From: JACMQX01 sp040385105
Lineage (GTDB): Bacteria; Pseudomonadota; Gammaproteobacteria; Burkholderiales; Burkholderiaceae_C
Reading direction: 5' to 3'
Assembly (NCBI GenBank): GCA_040385105.1
Contig: JAZKHY010000021.1
Span: 1-64,000, forward strand
DNA length: 64,000 nucleotides
The notes beneath the pieces were generated by a model. That model was not told where the DNA came from. It saw only the letters and a list, made by a program, of their open reading frames with translations, and searched no databases. Both the position numbers and the translations under genes were made by a program. Below, in pieces: positions 23,993 to 32,468 of the stretch. Every line of letters begins with the position of its first letter. Position 1 is the first letter of the stretch.

Positions 23993-24750
23993 AGCTGTAT
24001 CACGGCCGCCAGGGGCGCGTGGTCCGAGAGGTGCGACCAGGGTTTGTTGGGCATGATGACCGGGGCGTGCGAGGCCGCGTTGCGCACGTAGATCCGGTCC
24101 AGCGAAAGCAGGGGCATGCGGGCGGGAAATGTTTTGGCGGGGCGGCCGTTGGCACGCTCGAACACCTCATGCATGCCGGCGTCGTTGAGCACCTTGTCGG
24201 CCTGCTTGCGCCAGTCATTGAAGTCGCCGGCCACCACCAGCGGTGCGCCGGCCGGCACTTCGCGCGCGGCCATCTTGCACAGCAGGTCCAGCTGCTGCCT
24301 GCGGTGCGACTCGCGCAGGCCCAGGTGGACGCAGATGGCGTGCACGTCGGTCTTGCGGCCGGGCACCTGCATCACGCAGTGCAGCAGGCCGCGCCGCTCC
24401 GGGCCGCTGATGGACACGTCGTGGTTCTCGTAGTGGACGATGGGGAACTTGGACAGCACCGCGTTGCCATGCTCGCCATGCGGATAGACGGCGTTGCGGC
24501 CGTAGGCAAACTGCGGCCACAGTGTGTCGGCCAGGAATTCGTAGTGGGGGGCGTCGGGCCAGTCCTTCTGGCGTGTGGCGTGGTGGGCGTGCGAACCCAG
24601 CACTTCCTGCAGGAACACCACGTCGGCCCCCACCGCGCGCACGGCGTCGCGCAGCTCATGCAGGATGAACTTGCGGTTGAAGAAAGTGAAGCCTTTGTGG
24701 ATATTCACAGTCATGACCTTGAAAGAGAAAGGCATGTCCATCGGGCGCAT
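23989..24750 (-). CDS. Endonuclease/exonuclease/phosphatase family protein, YbhP-like
   Basis: A 253-aa protein of the metal-dependent EEP fold, which includes DNase I and sphingomyelinase-like phosphodiesterases. Key motifs are TVNIHKGF (Asn), VVFLQEVLG (metal-binding Glu), AICVHLGL, VVAGDFNDW (Asp/Asn) and the closing WSHLSDHAPLAAVI with the catalytic His. First gene of the ybhP-clsB-ybhN operon, so action on lipid headgroups is more likely than on DNA; that is inference. The exact start is uncertain because in-frame ATG codons lie at 24750, 24741 and 24735. The 254 bases between it and pagL show no further gene. Confidence 0.9.
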   Translation of the reverse strand: MRPMDMPFSFKVMTVNIHKGFTFFNRKFILHELRDAVRAVGADVVFLQEVLGSHAHHATRQKDWPDAPHYEFLADTLWPQFAYGRNAVYPHGEHGNAVLSKFPIVHYENHDVSISGPERRGLLHCVMQVPGRKTDVHAICVHLGLRESHRRQQLDLLCKMAAREVPAGAPLVVAGDFNDWRKQADKVLNDAGMHEVFERANGRPAKTFPARMPLLSLDRIYVRNAASHAPVIMPNKPWSHLSDHAPLAAVIQL

Positions 24751-25004
24751 TTCGGGTTATGGGAGTCAGGGTGACTTTTGTACCGCGCGGGGTGTGCGGG
24801 CCATGTAGGACGCCAGCCCAAGCGGCCGTGCGCCAGTCGCGCCGGTGCGCGGTTTGCGCACGGCTTGTAGGAACAATGGGTGCAGGGTGCGGCCAAACGT
24901 CTGTTTTTTGCCGCGCTGCGGTGGTGCGGCGCAGCTAAAGCCGTGACAAGCGGGGAGCTTTATTGGAAACTTTGTGTAAGACCATCGTTTTCCAAGGATT
25001 TCCC

Positions 25005-25580
25005 GTGACCCGTGCCTTGCCCCGCGCGCCGTTTGGCGCCTCCCGCCTGTCCGCCATTGCCCTTGCTGCCGCCGCGCTGCTGGGCGGCGCCTCCGCCCAT
25101 GCCGAGGGCTGGACGCCCGATGTGGCCTTTGTCCAGGCCGCCGCCGGGCCTGCCAGCATCTACTCCCTGTCGGCCGGCGTGGCCTGGCCCTGGAGCTGGC
25201 GCAGCAGCGGTGGCGGCTGGGGCGGCTACACCGAGTTCCTCGTCAGCTACTGGAGCGCCGACGCCGTGGGTGGCGGACGCGACAACTTCACCCACCTGGC
25301 GCTCTCGCCGATCTTCCGTTACCGCTTCGACAGCGGCAAGTCGCCCTGGTTCTTTGAAGGCGGCATCGGCATCTCGTACACCAGCCCCACTTACATCACG
25401 CCGACCAAGACCTTCAGCACCCGGCTGAACTTCGTGGACACGGTAGGCATGGGCTACAGCTTCGGCGCGGGCATGAACCAGGACGTGACGCTGCGCCTGC
25501 AGCACATCTCCAACGCCAGCATCCGCAAGCCGAATCCTGGAGAAGAATTCCTCCAGCTCCGCTACTCCTGGAAGTTCTGA
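25005..25580 (+). CDS. pagL: Lipid A 3-O-deacylase, PagL family
   Basis: PagL removes the acyl chain at position 3 of lipid A in the outer membrane and thereby modulates endotoxin activity. The protein is 191 aa. It has a signal peptide SRLSAIALAAAALLGGASAHA and alternating beta-barrel strands rich in Tyr, Trp and Gly. The C-terminal LRLQHISNASIRKPNPGEEF holds the catalytic His-Ser pair (His near residue 166) and the Glu. It ends in LRYSWKF, an aromatic outer-membrane terminus. I chose the GTG at 25005 because AAGGA lies upstream and it gives a proper signal peptide; a TTG at 24963 is possible. Confidence 0.9.
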   Translation: MTRALPRAPFGASRLSAIALAAAALLGGASAHAEGWTPDVAFVQAAAGPASIYSLSAGVAWPWSWRSSGGGWGGYTEFLVSYWSADAVGGGRDNFTHLALSPIFRYRFDSGKSPWFFEGGIGISYTSPTYITPTKTFSTRLNFVDTVGMGYSFGAGMNQDVTLRLQHISNASIRKPNPGEEFLQLRYSWKF

Positions 25581-25584
25581 TGCT

Positions 25585-25656
25585 GTCATCCCGGACTTGA
25601 TCCGGGATCCACCCTGGCGCGCCTGCATGGATGCCGGATCGAGTCCGGCATGACAG
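25585..25656. repeat. Dispersed palindromic repeat, two half units
   Basis: The left unit contains CCCGGACTTGATCCGGG and the right unit GCCGGATCGAGTCCGGC, each flanked by TCAT or ATGACAG, so the pair forms inverted copies separated by a short spacer. It lies between the convergent pagL and flavoprotein genes and probably works as a transcriptional stop. Confidence 0.85.
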
Positions 25657-25657
25657 G

Positions 25658-26728
25658 TTATTTGGGCCGGGGCGCTTTCAGCTTCGCGTCTGGCGTTTTG
25701 AGTTTGCCGGCGCGCAGCTCTTTCACCGACACGGCCACGGCCCGCGCCACATTGCGCACTTCCTCCTGCAGGTGCTTGTCCGCGTCCAGCGTGTTGTGGC
25801 TGGTGGCGTAGGGTTCGTAGTAGCCAAGGTAGCGGTCCAGCCTTGCCTTGCTGCCGGCGTCGATGAAGCCCATCCAGTCGAGCCAGTCGCACAGGCTGCG
25901 GCGCACGCCCTCGATGCCCGCCACGTCGCCATGCACCACCACGCCGTAGGCGCGGCCGGCCAGGTGCTTGGGGTAGTCCCAGCCTTTCATCTCCAGTGCC
26001 TTGGCCTCTGACGCCTTCTTGCCGTGCGTCGTGGTCGGGTCGGGGTTGCCGCCGTCGGCGCAGACCAGCCGGTCCATCATGAGCTTGAGCGGGCTTGTGA
26101 CCTGGTACCAGTGCACCGGCGTCATGATGATGACGGCGTGGGCCGCCGTCCAGCGCTCGTAGATTTCGTTCATCCAGTCGCCCGTCTGCTTCTCCGCATG
26201 GTTGGGGTAGCAGCTGCAGGGCCAGTGGCACAGCGGCATGGCGGTGGAAACGCAGCCCTTGCAGGGGTGGATGTGCAGGTCGTAGGTGGAGGTGACGAGG
26301 CTCAGGTCGAGCAGGTCGACCTCGATGTGTTCCTTTTCCAGCACCGCGCGTGCCAGATTGACCATGCGGAAGGTCTTGGAGTTCTCGCCCGGGCAGGTGC
26401 CGTCGTTGCGCGGCGAGCCGCAGATGAGCAGCACGCGCGATTTTGTGGTGGGCTTGCCCCACGCGGCCTGCGCCCGCCTGATGCGGTCACGTGTCTCGCG
26501 CCATTCCACCGACAGGTCATAGCCAGGGTCTGCAAAGCCCTTGCCGGCCTTGCGCGTGAGGGGCGCCTTGCGGCCCTCGGTGTAGGCGTCCCAGGCGATC
26601 TCTTCAAGGCGCGCGATGGCCTCGGCTTCGGGTTCGTAGGCAGGGTCGTAGTACGACTGCATGAAGCGTTCGTGGAAAGCTTCGCGCCCGAGCGGCCGGG
26701 GCGCCTGGCCGGTGTGGATCTTGATCAT
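25658..26728 (-). CDS. Flavodoxin-fold NAD(P)H-dependent oxidoreductase with cysteine cluster
   Basis: The protein has 356 aa. The central flavodoxin-like domain starts at VLLICGSPRNDGTCPGENSKT, a phosphate-binding loop for FMN, and continues with AVIIMTPVHWYQVTSPLKLMMDRLVC. Between them lies HPCKGCVSTAMPLCHWPCSC, five cysteines close together (C-x2-C-x8-C-x3-C-x-C). That spacing recalls iron-sulfur flavoproteins, so an Fe-S site is possible. The N-terminal 95 residues and C-terminal 60 residues are extensions beyond a plain FMN reductase. No partner gene is evident. It is divergent from the hydrolase at 26799. Confidence 0.75.
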   Translation of the reverse strand: MIKIHTGQAPRPLGREAFHERFMQSYYDPAYEPEAEAIARLEEIAWDAYTEGRKAPLTRKAGKGFADPGYDLSVEWRETRDRIRRAQAAWGKPTTKSRVLLICGSPRNDGTCPGENSKTFRMVNLARAVLEKEHIEVDLLDLSLVTSTYDLHIHPCKGCVSTAMPLCHWPCSCYPNHAEKQTGDWMNEIYERWTAAHAVIIMTPVHWYQVTSPLKLMMDRLVCADGGNPDPTTTHGKKASEAKALEMKGWDYPKHLAGRAYGVVVHGDVAGIEGVRRSLCDWLDWMGFIDAGSKARLDRYLGYYEPYATSHNTLDADKHLQEEVRNVARAVAVSVKELRAGKLKTPDAKLKAPRPK

Positions 26729-26798
26729 CGGGCCAGTTTAGGCAGGCGTGTCTCATTTGTTTGAGCGTTCCCGCACACAGGGCGGTACAGTGCGCGGC

Positions 26799-27755
26799 AT
26801 GAAGCTGCTTGTCAAATCCGTTCTGCTCCTGCTGGCAGGCGCCCTGTTCTTTGCCGCTGCCGGTGTCTGGGCCACCTGGGCGCCGGACAGGCCGGTGGAC
26901 GAACTCAAGGCCCGCTGGGCCAGGGCACCCTCGCAGTTCATCGACGTGGGCGGCCTGCGGGTGCACCTGCGGGACGAAGGCCCGCGTGACGACGCGGTGC
27001 CCATCGTGCTGCTGCACGGCACGTCGGCCAGCCTGCACACCTGGGAGGGCTGGGCGAGGGCGCTGCGCGGCCAGCGCCGGGTGATCCGGTTTGACCTGCC
27101 GGGCTTTGCGCTCACCGGGCCGAATGCGTCGGGCGACTATTCCATCGATGCCTATGTGCGCTTCGTGACGGCCACGCTGGACAAGCTGGGCGTGCAGCGC
27201 TTTGTGATCGCAGGCAATTCGCTGGGCGGGCAGATTGCCTGGGCCACGGCGCATGCGCTGCCGCAGCGGGTGGAGCGGCTGGTGCTGGTGGACGCGAGCG
27301 GCTACCCCTTCGAGTCGGCAAGCAAGCCGCCGGACATTCCCGTCGGCTTCCAGATGGCGCGTATTCCTGCATTGAGCCCGCTCATCGAGAACACGCTGCC
27401 GCGCGGCCTGGTGGAGCGGAGCGTGCGCAGCGTCTATGGCAACCCGGGCAAGGTCACGCCGGAGCTGGTGGACCTGTATGTGGACATGACGCTGCGCGCC
27501 GGCAACCGCCGCGCGCTGGTGCGGCGCATCCAGCAGGGCTACAACGGCGACGAGTCGCAGATCCGCGGGCTGAAGGTGCCCACACTCATTCTCTGGGGCG
27601 GGCAGGACAGGTTGATCCCGCTGGAGTTCGGCCAGCGCTTTGCGCGTGACATTGCCGGCGCGAAGCTGGTGGTGTTTGACGACCTGGGCCATGTGCCGCA
27701 TGAGGAAGACCCGGCGCGCACGGTGGCCGAGGTGCGGCGCTTCCTCGTGCTTTGA
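26799..27755 (+). CDS. Alpha/beta hydrolase, membrane-anchored or exported
   Basis: A 318-aa protein with an N-terminal hydrophobic segment SVLLLLAGALFFAAAGVWATW, which anchors it or serves as a signal. The catalytic triad is visible: Ser in the nucleophile elbow GNSLGGQ, Asp in LWGGQDRLIP and His in DLGHVPHEE. The oxyanion-hole motif is LLHGTSASLHTW. This is the generic esterase/lipase/C-C hydrolase group; the substrate cannot be read. I chose the ATG at 26799 because it directly precedes the membrane segment. It is followed by 83 bases and then the lipoprotein gene. Confidence 0.88.
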   Translation: MKLLVKSVLLLLAGALFFAAAGVWATWAPDRPVDELKARWARAPSQFIDVGGLRVHLRDEGPRDDAVPIVLLHGTSASLHTWEGWARALRGQRRVIRFDLPGFALTGPNASGDYSIDAYVRFVTATLDKLGVQRFVIAGNSLGGQIAWATAHALPQRVERLVLVDASGYPFESASKPPDIPVGFQMARIPALSPLIENTLPRGLVERSVRSVYGNPGKVTPELVDLYVDMTLRAGNRRALVRRIQQGYNGDESQIRGLKVPTLILWGGQDRLIPLEFGQRFARDIAGAKLVVFDDLGHVPHEEDPARTVAEVRRFLVL

Positions 27756-27838
27756 CATGAAAGTGTCACGGCTCCGTCATCGCGCTTTCACGCGCCTTGC
27801 ATAAAACCCTTGGGTTGTACTTTTGAAAGACCCAAGCC

Positions 27839-30160
27839 ATGAAAACAAGATTCCCGAGCCGCGGGGCGCGCCTGCTGGCGGCCCTCGGCCTGTCCGCGCT
27901 GCTGGCCGTTGCCTGCGGCGGCGGCGACGAGGCACCATCGCCTGCTCCTTCCACGCCCGCGGCAACCGTTGCCGGCGTGGCCGCCGTTGGCGCGCCGCTG
28001 GTTGGCGCGCAGGTGAGCTTCCAGTGCGTGGCCGGTTCGCCCGCTGCCACCACCACGGCTGCCAACGGCAGCTTCACCGTGCCGTCGGCGGGCGTGACCT
28101 TCCCCTGCGCCGTCAAGGTGACGGGCGGCAATGTGGCCACTGCAGGCGGCGCCGCCAACACCCAGGCCTACTACTCGGTGGTGCTGGCCTCGGGTACTGC
28201 CAATGCCACGCCGCTGTCCACCCTGCTGGTGGCCATCCTTGGCGGCGGCGACCCTGCCGCCTGGTTTGACCGGGCGCAGGCCACGCCCTCGTCGCTGTCC
28301 GGCGTGACCTCTGCCGCCGTCAGCACCGCGCTCGGCTCGCTCAGGACGTTGCTGGCCGGCATGCCCACGCCGCTGACGCTGCCCGCAGGCTTTGACCCCG
28401 TCACGACCGCCTTCTCTGCGGTGACCACCGACAGCACCGACAAACTGCTGGAGCAGTTCAAGACCACGCTGGCCACCGGCGGCGCGAGCTTCACCGACGT
28501 GGTGGACCAGGCGGTGGCCGGGCTGCCGCTGGTTGAGCGCACGCCTCTGGGCATGACGATGGAGAAGATCGGCGGTTTCACCCACAGGGGCGGGTTGAGC
28601 GCGGCAGAGATCACGGCGTACGACCCGTTGTCCAAACGCCTGTTTGTCATCAATGGTGCGCTGGACGAGAACCAGAACCCGCTGGGCACGGCCGACGTGC
28701 TGAGCCTGGCCAATCCGGCAGCGCCGGTTCAGGTTGGCACGGTGACCATGGCCTCCATCAGCGCCTCGCTGTGCAGCGACACGCCCAACTGCAGCGCCAA
28801 CAGCGTGGCCGTGCACAACGGCATCGTGGCCCTGGCCATCCAGCGCGGCACCAAGACGCTGCCGGGCTTTGTGGCCTTCCTGCGCGCAACCGACCTGACG
28901 GTGGTGGGCACGGCAACAGCCGGCGCCCTGCCCGACATGCTGACCTTCTCGCCCGACGGCAAGTACCTGCTGGTGGCCAACGAGGGCGAGCCCAACAGCT
29001 ACGGCCAGGGCAACTCGGTGGACCCGGAGGGCTCGGTCACCATCATCGAACTCGCGGGCCTCAAGCCTGACGCGACGAGCATCCAGAAGACCGTCACGCA
29101 GGTGGGCTTCACCAGCTTCAACAGCCAGATCGACACGCTGCGCGCAGCAGGCGTGCGCATCTACGGCCCCGGCGCCACGGTGGCGCAGGACCTTGAGCCT
29201 GAATACATCACCGTCTCGGCCGACAGCAAGAAGGCCTATGTGACGCTGCAGGAGAACAATGCGATTGCGGTGATCGACATTGCCACGAAGACCGTCCTGT
29301 CGATCAAGCCGCTCGGCTACAAGGACCACAGCATTGCCGGCAACGGCATGGACGTGAGCAATGAGGACGGCAGCACCAACACCAACAGCGGCACATCGAC
29401 CATCAAGATCACCACGGTGCCGGTCAAGGGCCTGTACCTGCCTGATGCGATTGCCAGCTTCACCGTGGGCACGGCAACCTACCTCATCACCGCCAATGAG
29501 GGCGATGCGCGCGAGTACACCGGCGTGGTGTCGCTGGACAACGGCCGCGAAGACCCGCGCGTGCGCACCCACTGCCCGAACGGCCTGGACCCGGCGGTCT
29601 TCACGGACGCGACCAACCTGCGCTTTGACTCCAACCTCGGCCGCCTGCGTGTGACGGCCTACCCGAATGGCAACAATACGGGCAAGAACGAGGCCGGCCA
29701 GTGCACCGAGCTCTGGTCGCTGGGCGCCCGGTCGTTCTCGATCTGGTCTGCCGATGTGGTGCAGGTGTTTGACTCGGGCGACCAGTTCGAGCAGAAGACC
29801 GCTGCCTTGCACCCGACGCTGACCTTCAACGCCAGCAACGACAACAACGACTTCGACGACCGCAGCTCGGCCAAGGGCCCGGAACCCGAAGGCGTGACCG
29901 TCGGCAGGATCGGCACGAAGACCTTCGCCTTCATCGGCCTGGAGCGTGTGGGCGGCGTGATGGTCTATGACGTGACCAACCCGGCCGCGCCCGTGTATGT
30001 GACCTACCTGAACACCCGCACCGGCGCCACCGGTGACCGCGGCCCGGAGGGTGTGACCTTCATCAAGGCCAGCAAGTCGCCCAACGGCAAGCCGCTTTTG
30101 GTCGTCGGCAACGAGACCAGCGGAACGACAGCGATCTTCCAGCTGAACCTGACGTACTGA
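27839..30160 (+). CDS. Choice-of-anchor I domain lipoprotein (beta-propeller)
   Basis: A 773-aa exported protein. The signal ends in a lipobox LLAVACGGG, so Cys near residue 26 is probably lipidated. Residues about 40-100 form a small carboxypeptidase-regulatory-like beta domain. About 230-770 is the choice-of-anchor I region, seen in MTMEKIGGFTHRGGLSAAEI, DMLTFSPDGKYLLVANEGEP, TANEGDAREYTGVVSLDN and PEGVTVGRIGTK. These are propeller repeats found in alkaline-phosphatase-like and surface proteins of unknown activity. A strong terminator follows. A surface or periplasmic location is a prediction from the signal. Confidence 0.88.
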   Translation: MKTRFPSRGARLLAALGLSALLAVACGGGDEAPSPAPSTPAATVAGVAAVGAPLVGAQVSFQCVAGSPAATTTAANGSFTVPSAGVTFPCAVKVTGGNVATAGGAANTQAYYSVVLASGTANATPLSTLLVAILGGGDPAAWFDRAQATPSSLSGVTSAAVSTALGSLRTLLAGMPTPLTLPAGFDPVTTAFSAVTTDSTDKLLEQFKTTLATGGASFTDVVDQAVAGLPLVERTPLGMTMEKIGGFTHRGGLSAAEITAYDPLSKRLFVINGALDENQNPLGTADVLSLANPAAPVQVGTVTMASISASLCSDTPNCSANSVAVHNGIVALAIQRGTKTLPGFVAFLRATDLTVVGTATAGALPDMLTFSPDGKYLLVANEGEPNSYGQGNSVDPEGSVTIIELAGLKPDATSIQKTVTQVGFTSFNSQIDTLRAAGVRIYGPGATVAQDLEPEYITVSADSKKAYVTLQENNAIAVIDIATKTVLSIKPLGYKDHSIAGNGMDVSNEDGSTNTNSGTSTIKITTVPVKGLYLPDAIASFTVGTATYLITANEGDAREYTGVVSLDNGREDPRVRTHCPNGLDPAVFTDATNLRFDSNLGRLRVTAYPNGNNTGKNEAGQCTELWSLGARSFSIWSADVVQVFDSGDQFEQKTAALHPTLTFNASNDNNDFDDRSSAKGPEPEGVTVGRIGTKTFAFIGLERVGGVMVYDVTNPAAPVYVTYLNTRTGATGDRGPEGVTFIKASKSPNGKPLLVVGNETSGTTAIFQLNLTY

Positions 30161-30179
30161 AGCTTCTTCGACGTTCACC

Positions 30180-30207
30180 AAAAAAGCCACCTGCGGGTGG
30201 CTTTTTT
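30180..30207 (+). terminator. Intrinsic terminator after the lipoprotein gene
   Basis: AAAAAAGCCACC-TGC-GGGTGGCTTTTTT forms a near-perfect GC stem followed by six T, 20 bases after the stop at 30160. It is A/T-symmetrical and could also act on the other strand. Confidence 0.92.
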
Positions 30208-30219
30208 GCAGGCCTCAAT

Positions 30220-30252
30220 AAAAAAAGCCCGGCGCGCAAGGCACCGGGCTTT
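30220..30252 (-). terminator. Intrinsic terminator after the Spy-like gene
   Basis: Read on the minus strand, AGCCCGG and CCGGGCT pair around an 11-base loop and are followed by a run of T (the A-run at 30220-30226). It lies about 37 bases past the stop of the gene at 30289-30801. Confidence 0.88.
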
Positions 30253-30288
30253 CAGGCGGTGGCTGCTACCTGCAACGGCAGCACCGGC

Positions 30289-30801
30289 TCAGCCCTTGTG
30301 GCCGCCGTGATGGTGGTGGCCATGGCCGCCGCGCTTGCCGCCGTGGCCGCGCAGCGTGGTCTCGTCAAACACCTTCTGCTGCTCGGGCGAGAGCGCGGCG
30401 TAGAACGACTTGGTGGCCGTCGCGCGCTGGGCCATGCGGGCGTCGCGCTCGGTCTTCATGGCCTGCATCCTGTCAATGCGCTGGGGCGTGGTGAGCTTGG
30501 CGAACTCTTCACGGCTCGGGCGCGCCGGGCGGGTGGCAGGGGGCTGCATCGACGCAGTGAACGCATTCCAGGCGGGTTCCTGCGATGCGGTGATCCGCAG
30601 CTTGGCCTTGAGATCGGCCTGACGCTTGGCGATGCGCTCCTGCATTTTGGCCGGGTCATGCTTGCCCATGTGGCCGCCGCGCTGGTGCGCGTGGGCCTGC
30701 GGGCCGGCCGCAGGCGCGGAGGGAGGGGTCTGGGCAATGGCTGCAATGCCGAAGCTGGTGACGAGGCCAGCGATCAGGAGGTGTTTGCGAAGCTGTGACA
30801 T
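30289..30801 (-). CDS. Spy/CpxP-like periplasmic protein with His-rich C-terminus
   Basis: A 170-aa exported protein. The signal peptide is HLLIAGLVTSFGIAAIA. The mature part is helical, with LTTPQRIDRMQAM as an LTxxQ-type motif and KQADLKAKLRITASQEPAWNAF-like helices as in CpxP/Spy periplasmic chaperones. The last 18 residues are rich in His, Gly and Lys (GGHGHHHHGGHKG), and His pairs near the mature N-terminus (AHAHQRGGHMGKH) add to a likely metal-binding capacity. The ATG at 30801 is chosen because the signal peptide starts there. It has its own terminator and is monocistronic. Confidence 0.82.
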   Translation of the reverse strand: MSQLRKHLLIAGLVTSFGIAAIAQTPPSAPAAGPQAHAHQRGGHMGKHDPAKMQERIAKRQADLKAKLRITASQEPAWNAFTASMQPPATRPARPSREEFAKLTTPQRIDRMQAMKTERDARMAQRATATKSFYAALSPEQQKVFDETTLRGHGGKRGGHGHHHHGGHKG

Positions 30802-30963
30802 GGAGAACTTCCTTTCGAAGAAGCCTGCGCACGGAATTGGCATCAGGTTGAAGGCTAGTGTGGGCGCGCGATGTATCCGGGGGATTTAGGGGCGATGATG
30901 GTTTGTAAAGTTTTTTGGCCCCGGCGCGTCCATTTGCCTATGATGCCCAACTGGTTTCCGCAA

Positions 30964-31701
30964 ATGATGCCGACGTCCCCCAACCCTGAATGCGGTCCTT
31001 CTACCGCCCTCACCCGCCTGCACACCCGCCGGCTGCGTGACGTGTACCGCTCGGCCGGCTGGCCCTGGCTGGACGCGGTGGAGGTGGACCTGCTGGCCGC
31101 CGGTCTGCTCGAGCGCCGCAGCGCGCCGGGTCATGAGACGCTGCGACTGACCGATGCGGGCCTGAAGGTGCTGGCCGACTCGCTCGGCCGCAACCGCGCG
31201 GCCCTGAACAACCATGAGGCCCTGGTGCAGCGCACCGCGCAGGAGATGGCGCGCGCCGGCCGCATCGTGTGGCGCGGCCTGAGCCTGCGCGCGCGTGTGG
31301 AAGACCAGTGGATCATCGCCAAACCCGATGTCTTCTCGGTGCGCAACACCACAGTCGAGGCTTACCTGTACCCCATCGTGCACGAGGTCAAGGTCAGCCG
31401 CGCCGACCTGCTGGGCGAGCTGCGGCGGCCGCACAAGGGCCAGGCCTACCGGCAGATGGCGGGCGAGTGCTGGTATGTGCTGGGCTGCAATGCCAAAGGC
31501 AACCCGATTGCCGAGGCCGGCGAGATACCGCTGGAGTACGGCGCGCTGCTCTGGCGCAACAATGCCTTTGAGGTGTTGCGGCCTGCGCCGCGCCTTGAAG
31601 CGAAGCTGCCCTTCGCCACCTGGATGACGCTGGCCCGCGCCACGCCAGCGGAGCTGCCGCTGGACGAGGCGCAGGCGATGCTGGGCGACGAAACGCGTTG
31701 A
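30964..31701 (+). CDS. Conserved hypothetical protein with PD-(D/E)XK-like core
   Basis: A 245-aa protein of a family that I know only as conserved hypothetical in Burkholderiales. The N-terminal 110 residues look like a winged helix (RLRDVYRSAGWPWLDAVEVD, LRLTDAGLKVLADSLG). The centre has IIAKPDVFSVRNTTVEAYLY followed by PIVHEVKVSRADLLGEL, giving Asp...Glu-x-Lys as in PD-(D/E)XK nucleases. That points to DNA binding plus cleavage or repair, by inference. The start is uncertain: ATG pairs at 30940 and 30964 are both possible. The upstream region has no clear ribosome site. Confidence 0.65.
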   Translation: MMPTSPNPECGPSTALTRLHTRRLRDVYRSAGWPWLDAVEVDLLAAGLLERRSAPGHETLRLTDAGLKVLADSLGRNRAALNNHEALVQRTAQEMARAGRIVWRGLSLRARVEDQWIIAKPDVFSVRNTTVEAYLYPIVHEVKVSRADLLGELRRPHKGQAYRQMAGECWYVLGCNAKGNPIAEAGEIPLEYGALLWRNNAFEVLRPAPRLEAKLPFATWMTLARATPAELPLDEAQAMLGDETR

Positions 31702-31721
31702 GGCCGCGTCGCTTCGTGGCG

Positions 31722-32198
31722 TCATGCCACCACTGCGCCGGCTATGCACAGCAGCATGGCTGCGCCAAACAGGCTCTTGAGGCAGACGCGGTTGACGAAG
31801 GTGTTCTCCAGCAGCGCCGGCAGGCCGGCTTCGGGCATGCCGGCAATACGGGTGGGTGCAAAGGCCATCAGCGCCGCCGCTCCGGCCATCAGCCCCGGCA
31901 GTACTGGCGCAGTGCCGGCCGGCACACTGGTGGCGACGATGGTGCCTGCGGCGGCCAGCACCAGCCAACCCAGGCGGGGCGAGGCGCGCAGCTCGCGGCG
32001 CAGCTTCCATTGCAGCCAGGCGAGCGCCGCCAGCCCCGACAGGGCGAGCAGGCCACCGGCACCGCTTGAGCCCAGCCACAGCCAGGTGGGCCAGAGCGCC
32101 ACCAGCTGCAGGGCCAGCCATCCGAGCGCGGGCGCGTTGTCGATGCGGATGCCCCAGCGCACGAAGCCCGGGACGGCGAGAAGGCGAGGCAAGGCCAT
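31722..32198 (-). CDS. Small integral membrane protein (158 aa)
   Basis: The family is not recognised. It has about four hydrophobic segments (APALGWLALQLVALWPTWLWL, GGLLALSGLAALAWLQW, LGWLVLAAAGTIVATSV, SLFGAAMLLCIAGAVVA) with short charged loops, so it is an inner-membrane protein. GGGGAG lies 8-13 bases before the ATG. It follows a 53-codon gene by 12 bases, and the pair sits behind a perfect CreB box, so CreBC control under nutrient or envelope signals is likely. A role in envelope adaptation is inferred from that only. Confidence 0.7.
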   Translation of the reverse strand: MALPRLLAVPGFVRWGIRIDNAPALGWLALQLVALWPTWLWLGSSGAGGLLALSGLAALAWLQWKLRRELRASPRLGWLVLAAAGTIVATSVPAGTAPVLPGLMAGAAALMAFAPTRIAGMPEAGLPALLENTFVNRVCLKSLFGAAMLLCIAGAVVA

Positions 32199-32210
32199 GC
32201 TGTGCTCCCC

Positions 32211-32372
32211 TCAGGCCGTGAAGCGGTTGCGCCGGTGGCGGCGTGCGCGCCGGGCCAGGGCGGCCAGCGCCGACAGCAGCATCAGCATGCCGCCACGGCT
32301 TTCGGGGCGTGGGCGCCCCGGCAGTTTTGCGACGAGACGTCCCGGCAGGACGGCGCCCTTGAGTGTTTCCAT
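32211..32372 (-). CDS. Small basic protein (53 aa), first gene of a CreB-box operon
   Basis: A short gene with ATG at 32372 and TGA at 32211, in the same direction as and 12 bases before the membrane-protein gene. The protein starts METLKGAVLPGRLVAKLPG, has a hydrophobic patch GGMLMLLSALAALA and ends in an Arg/His-rich tail (RRARRHRRNRF). The tail suggests binding to membrane lipids or nucleic acid. AGGGA precedes the start. It is 96 bases downstream of the CreB box. The family is unknown, and it might also be a leader peptide. Confidence 0.5.
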   Translation of the reverse strand: METLKGAVLPGRLVAKLPGRPRPESRGGMLMLLSALAALARRARRHRRNRFTA

Positions 32373-32468
32373 GGTGAAGATCCCTTGCCCGTGTTTGCAG
32401 TGCGACGATGCACTGGGGCCACTGTGGCGGCGCAGGGAGAAGCGGGTTTGAAGCCTGTTGGGGGCTGT

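Noticed and set aside
28000..30190. 800-codon frame opposite the choice-of-anchor I lipoprotein gene
   Set aside because: The translation is His/Arg/Gly-rich without any domain, whereas the plus strand has a lipobox and propeller motifs.
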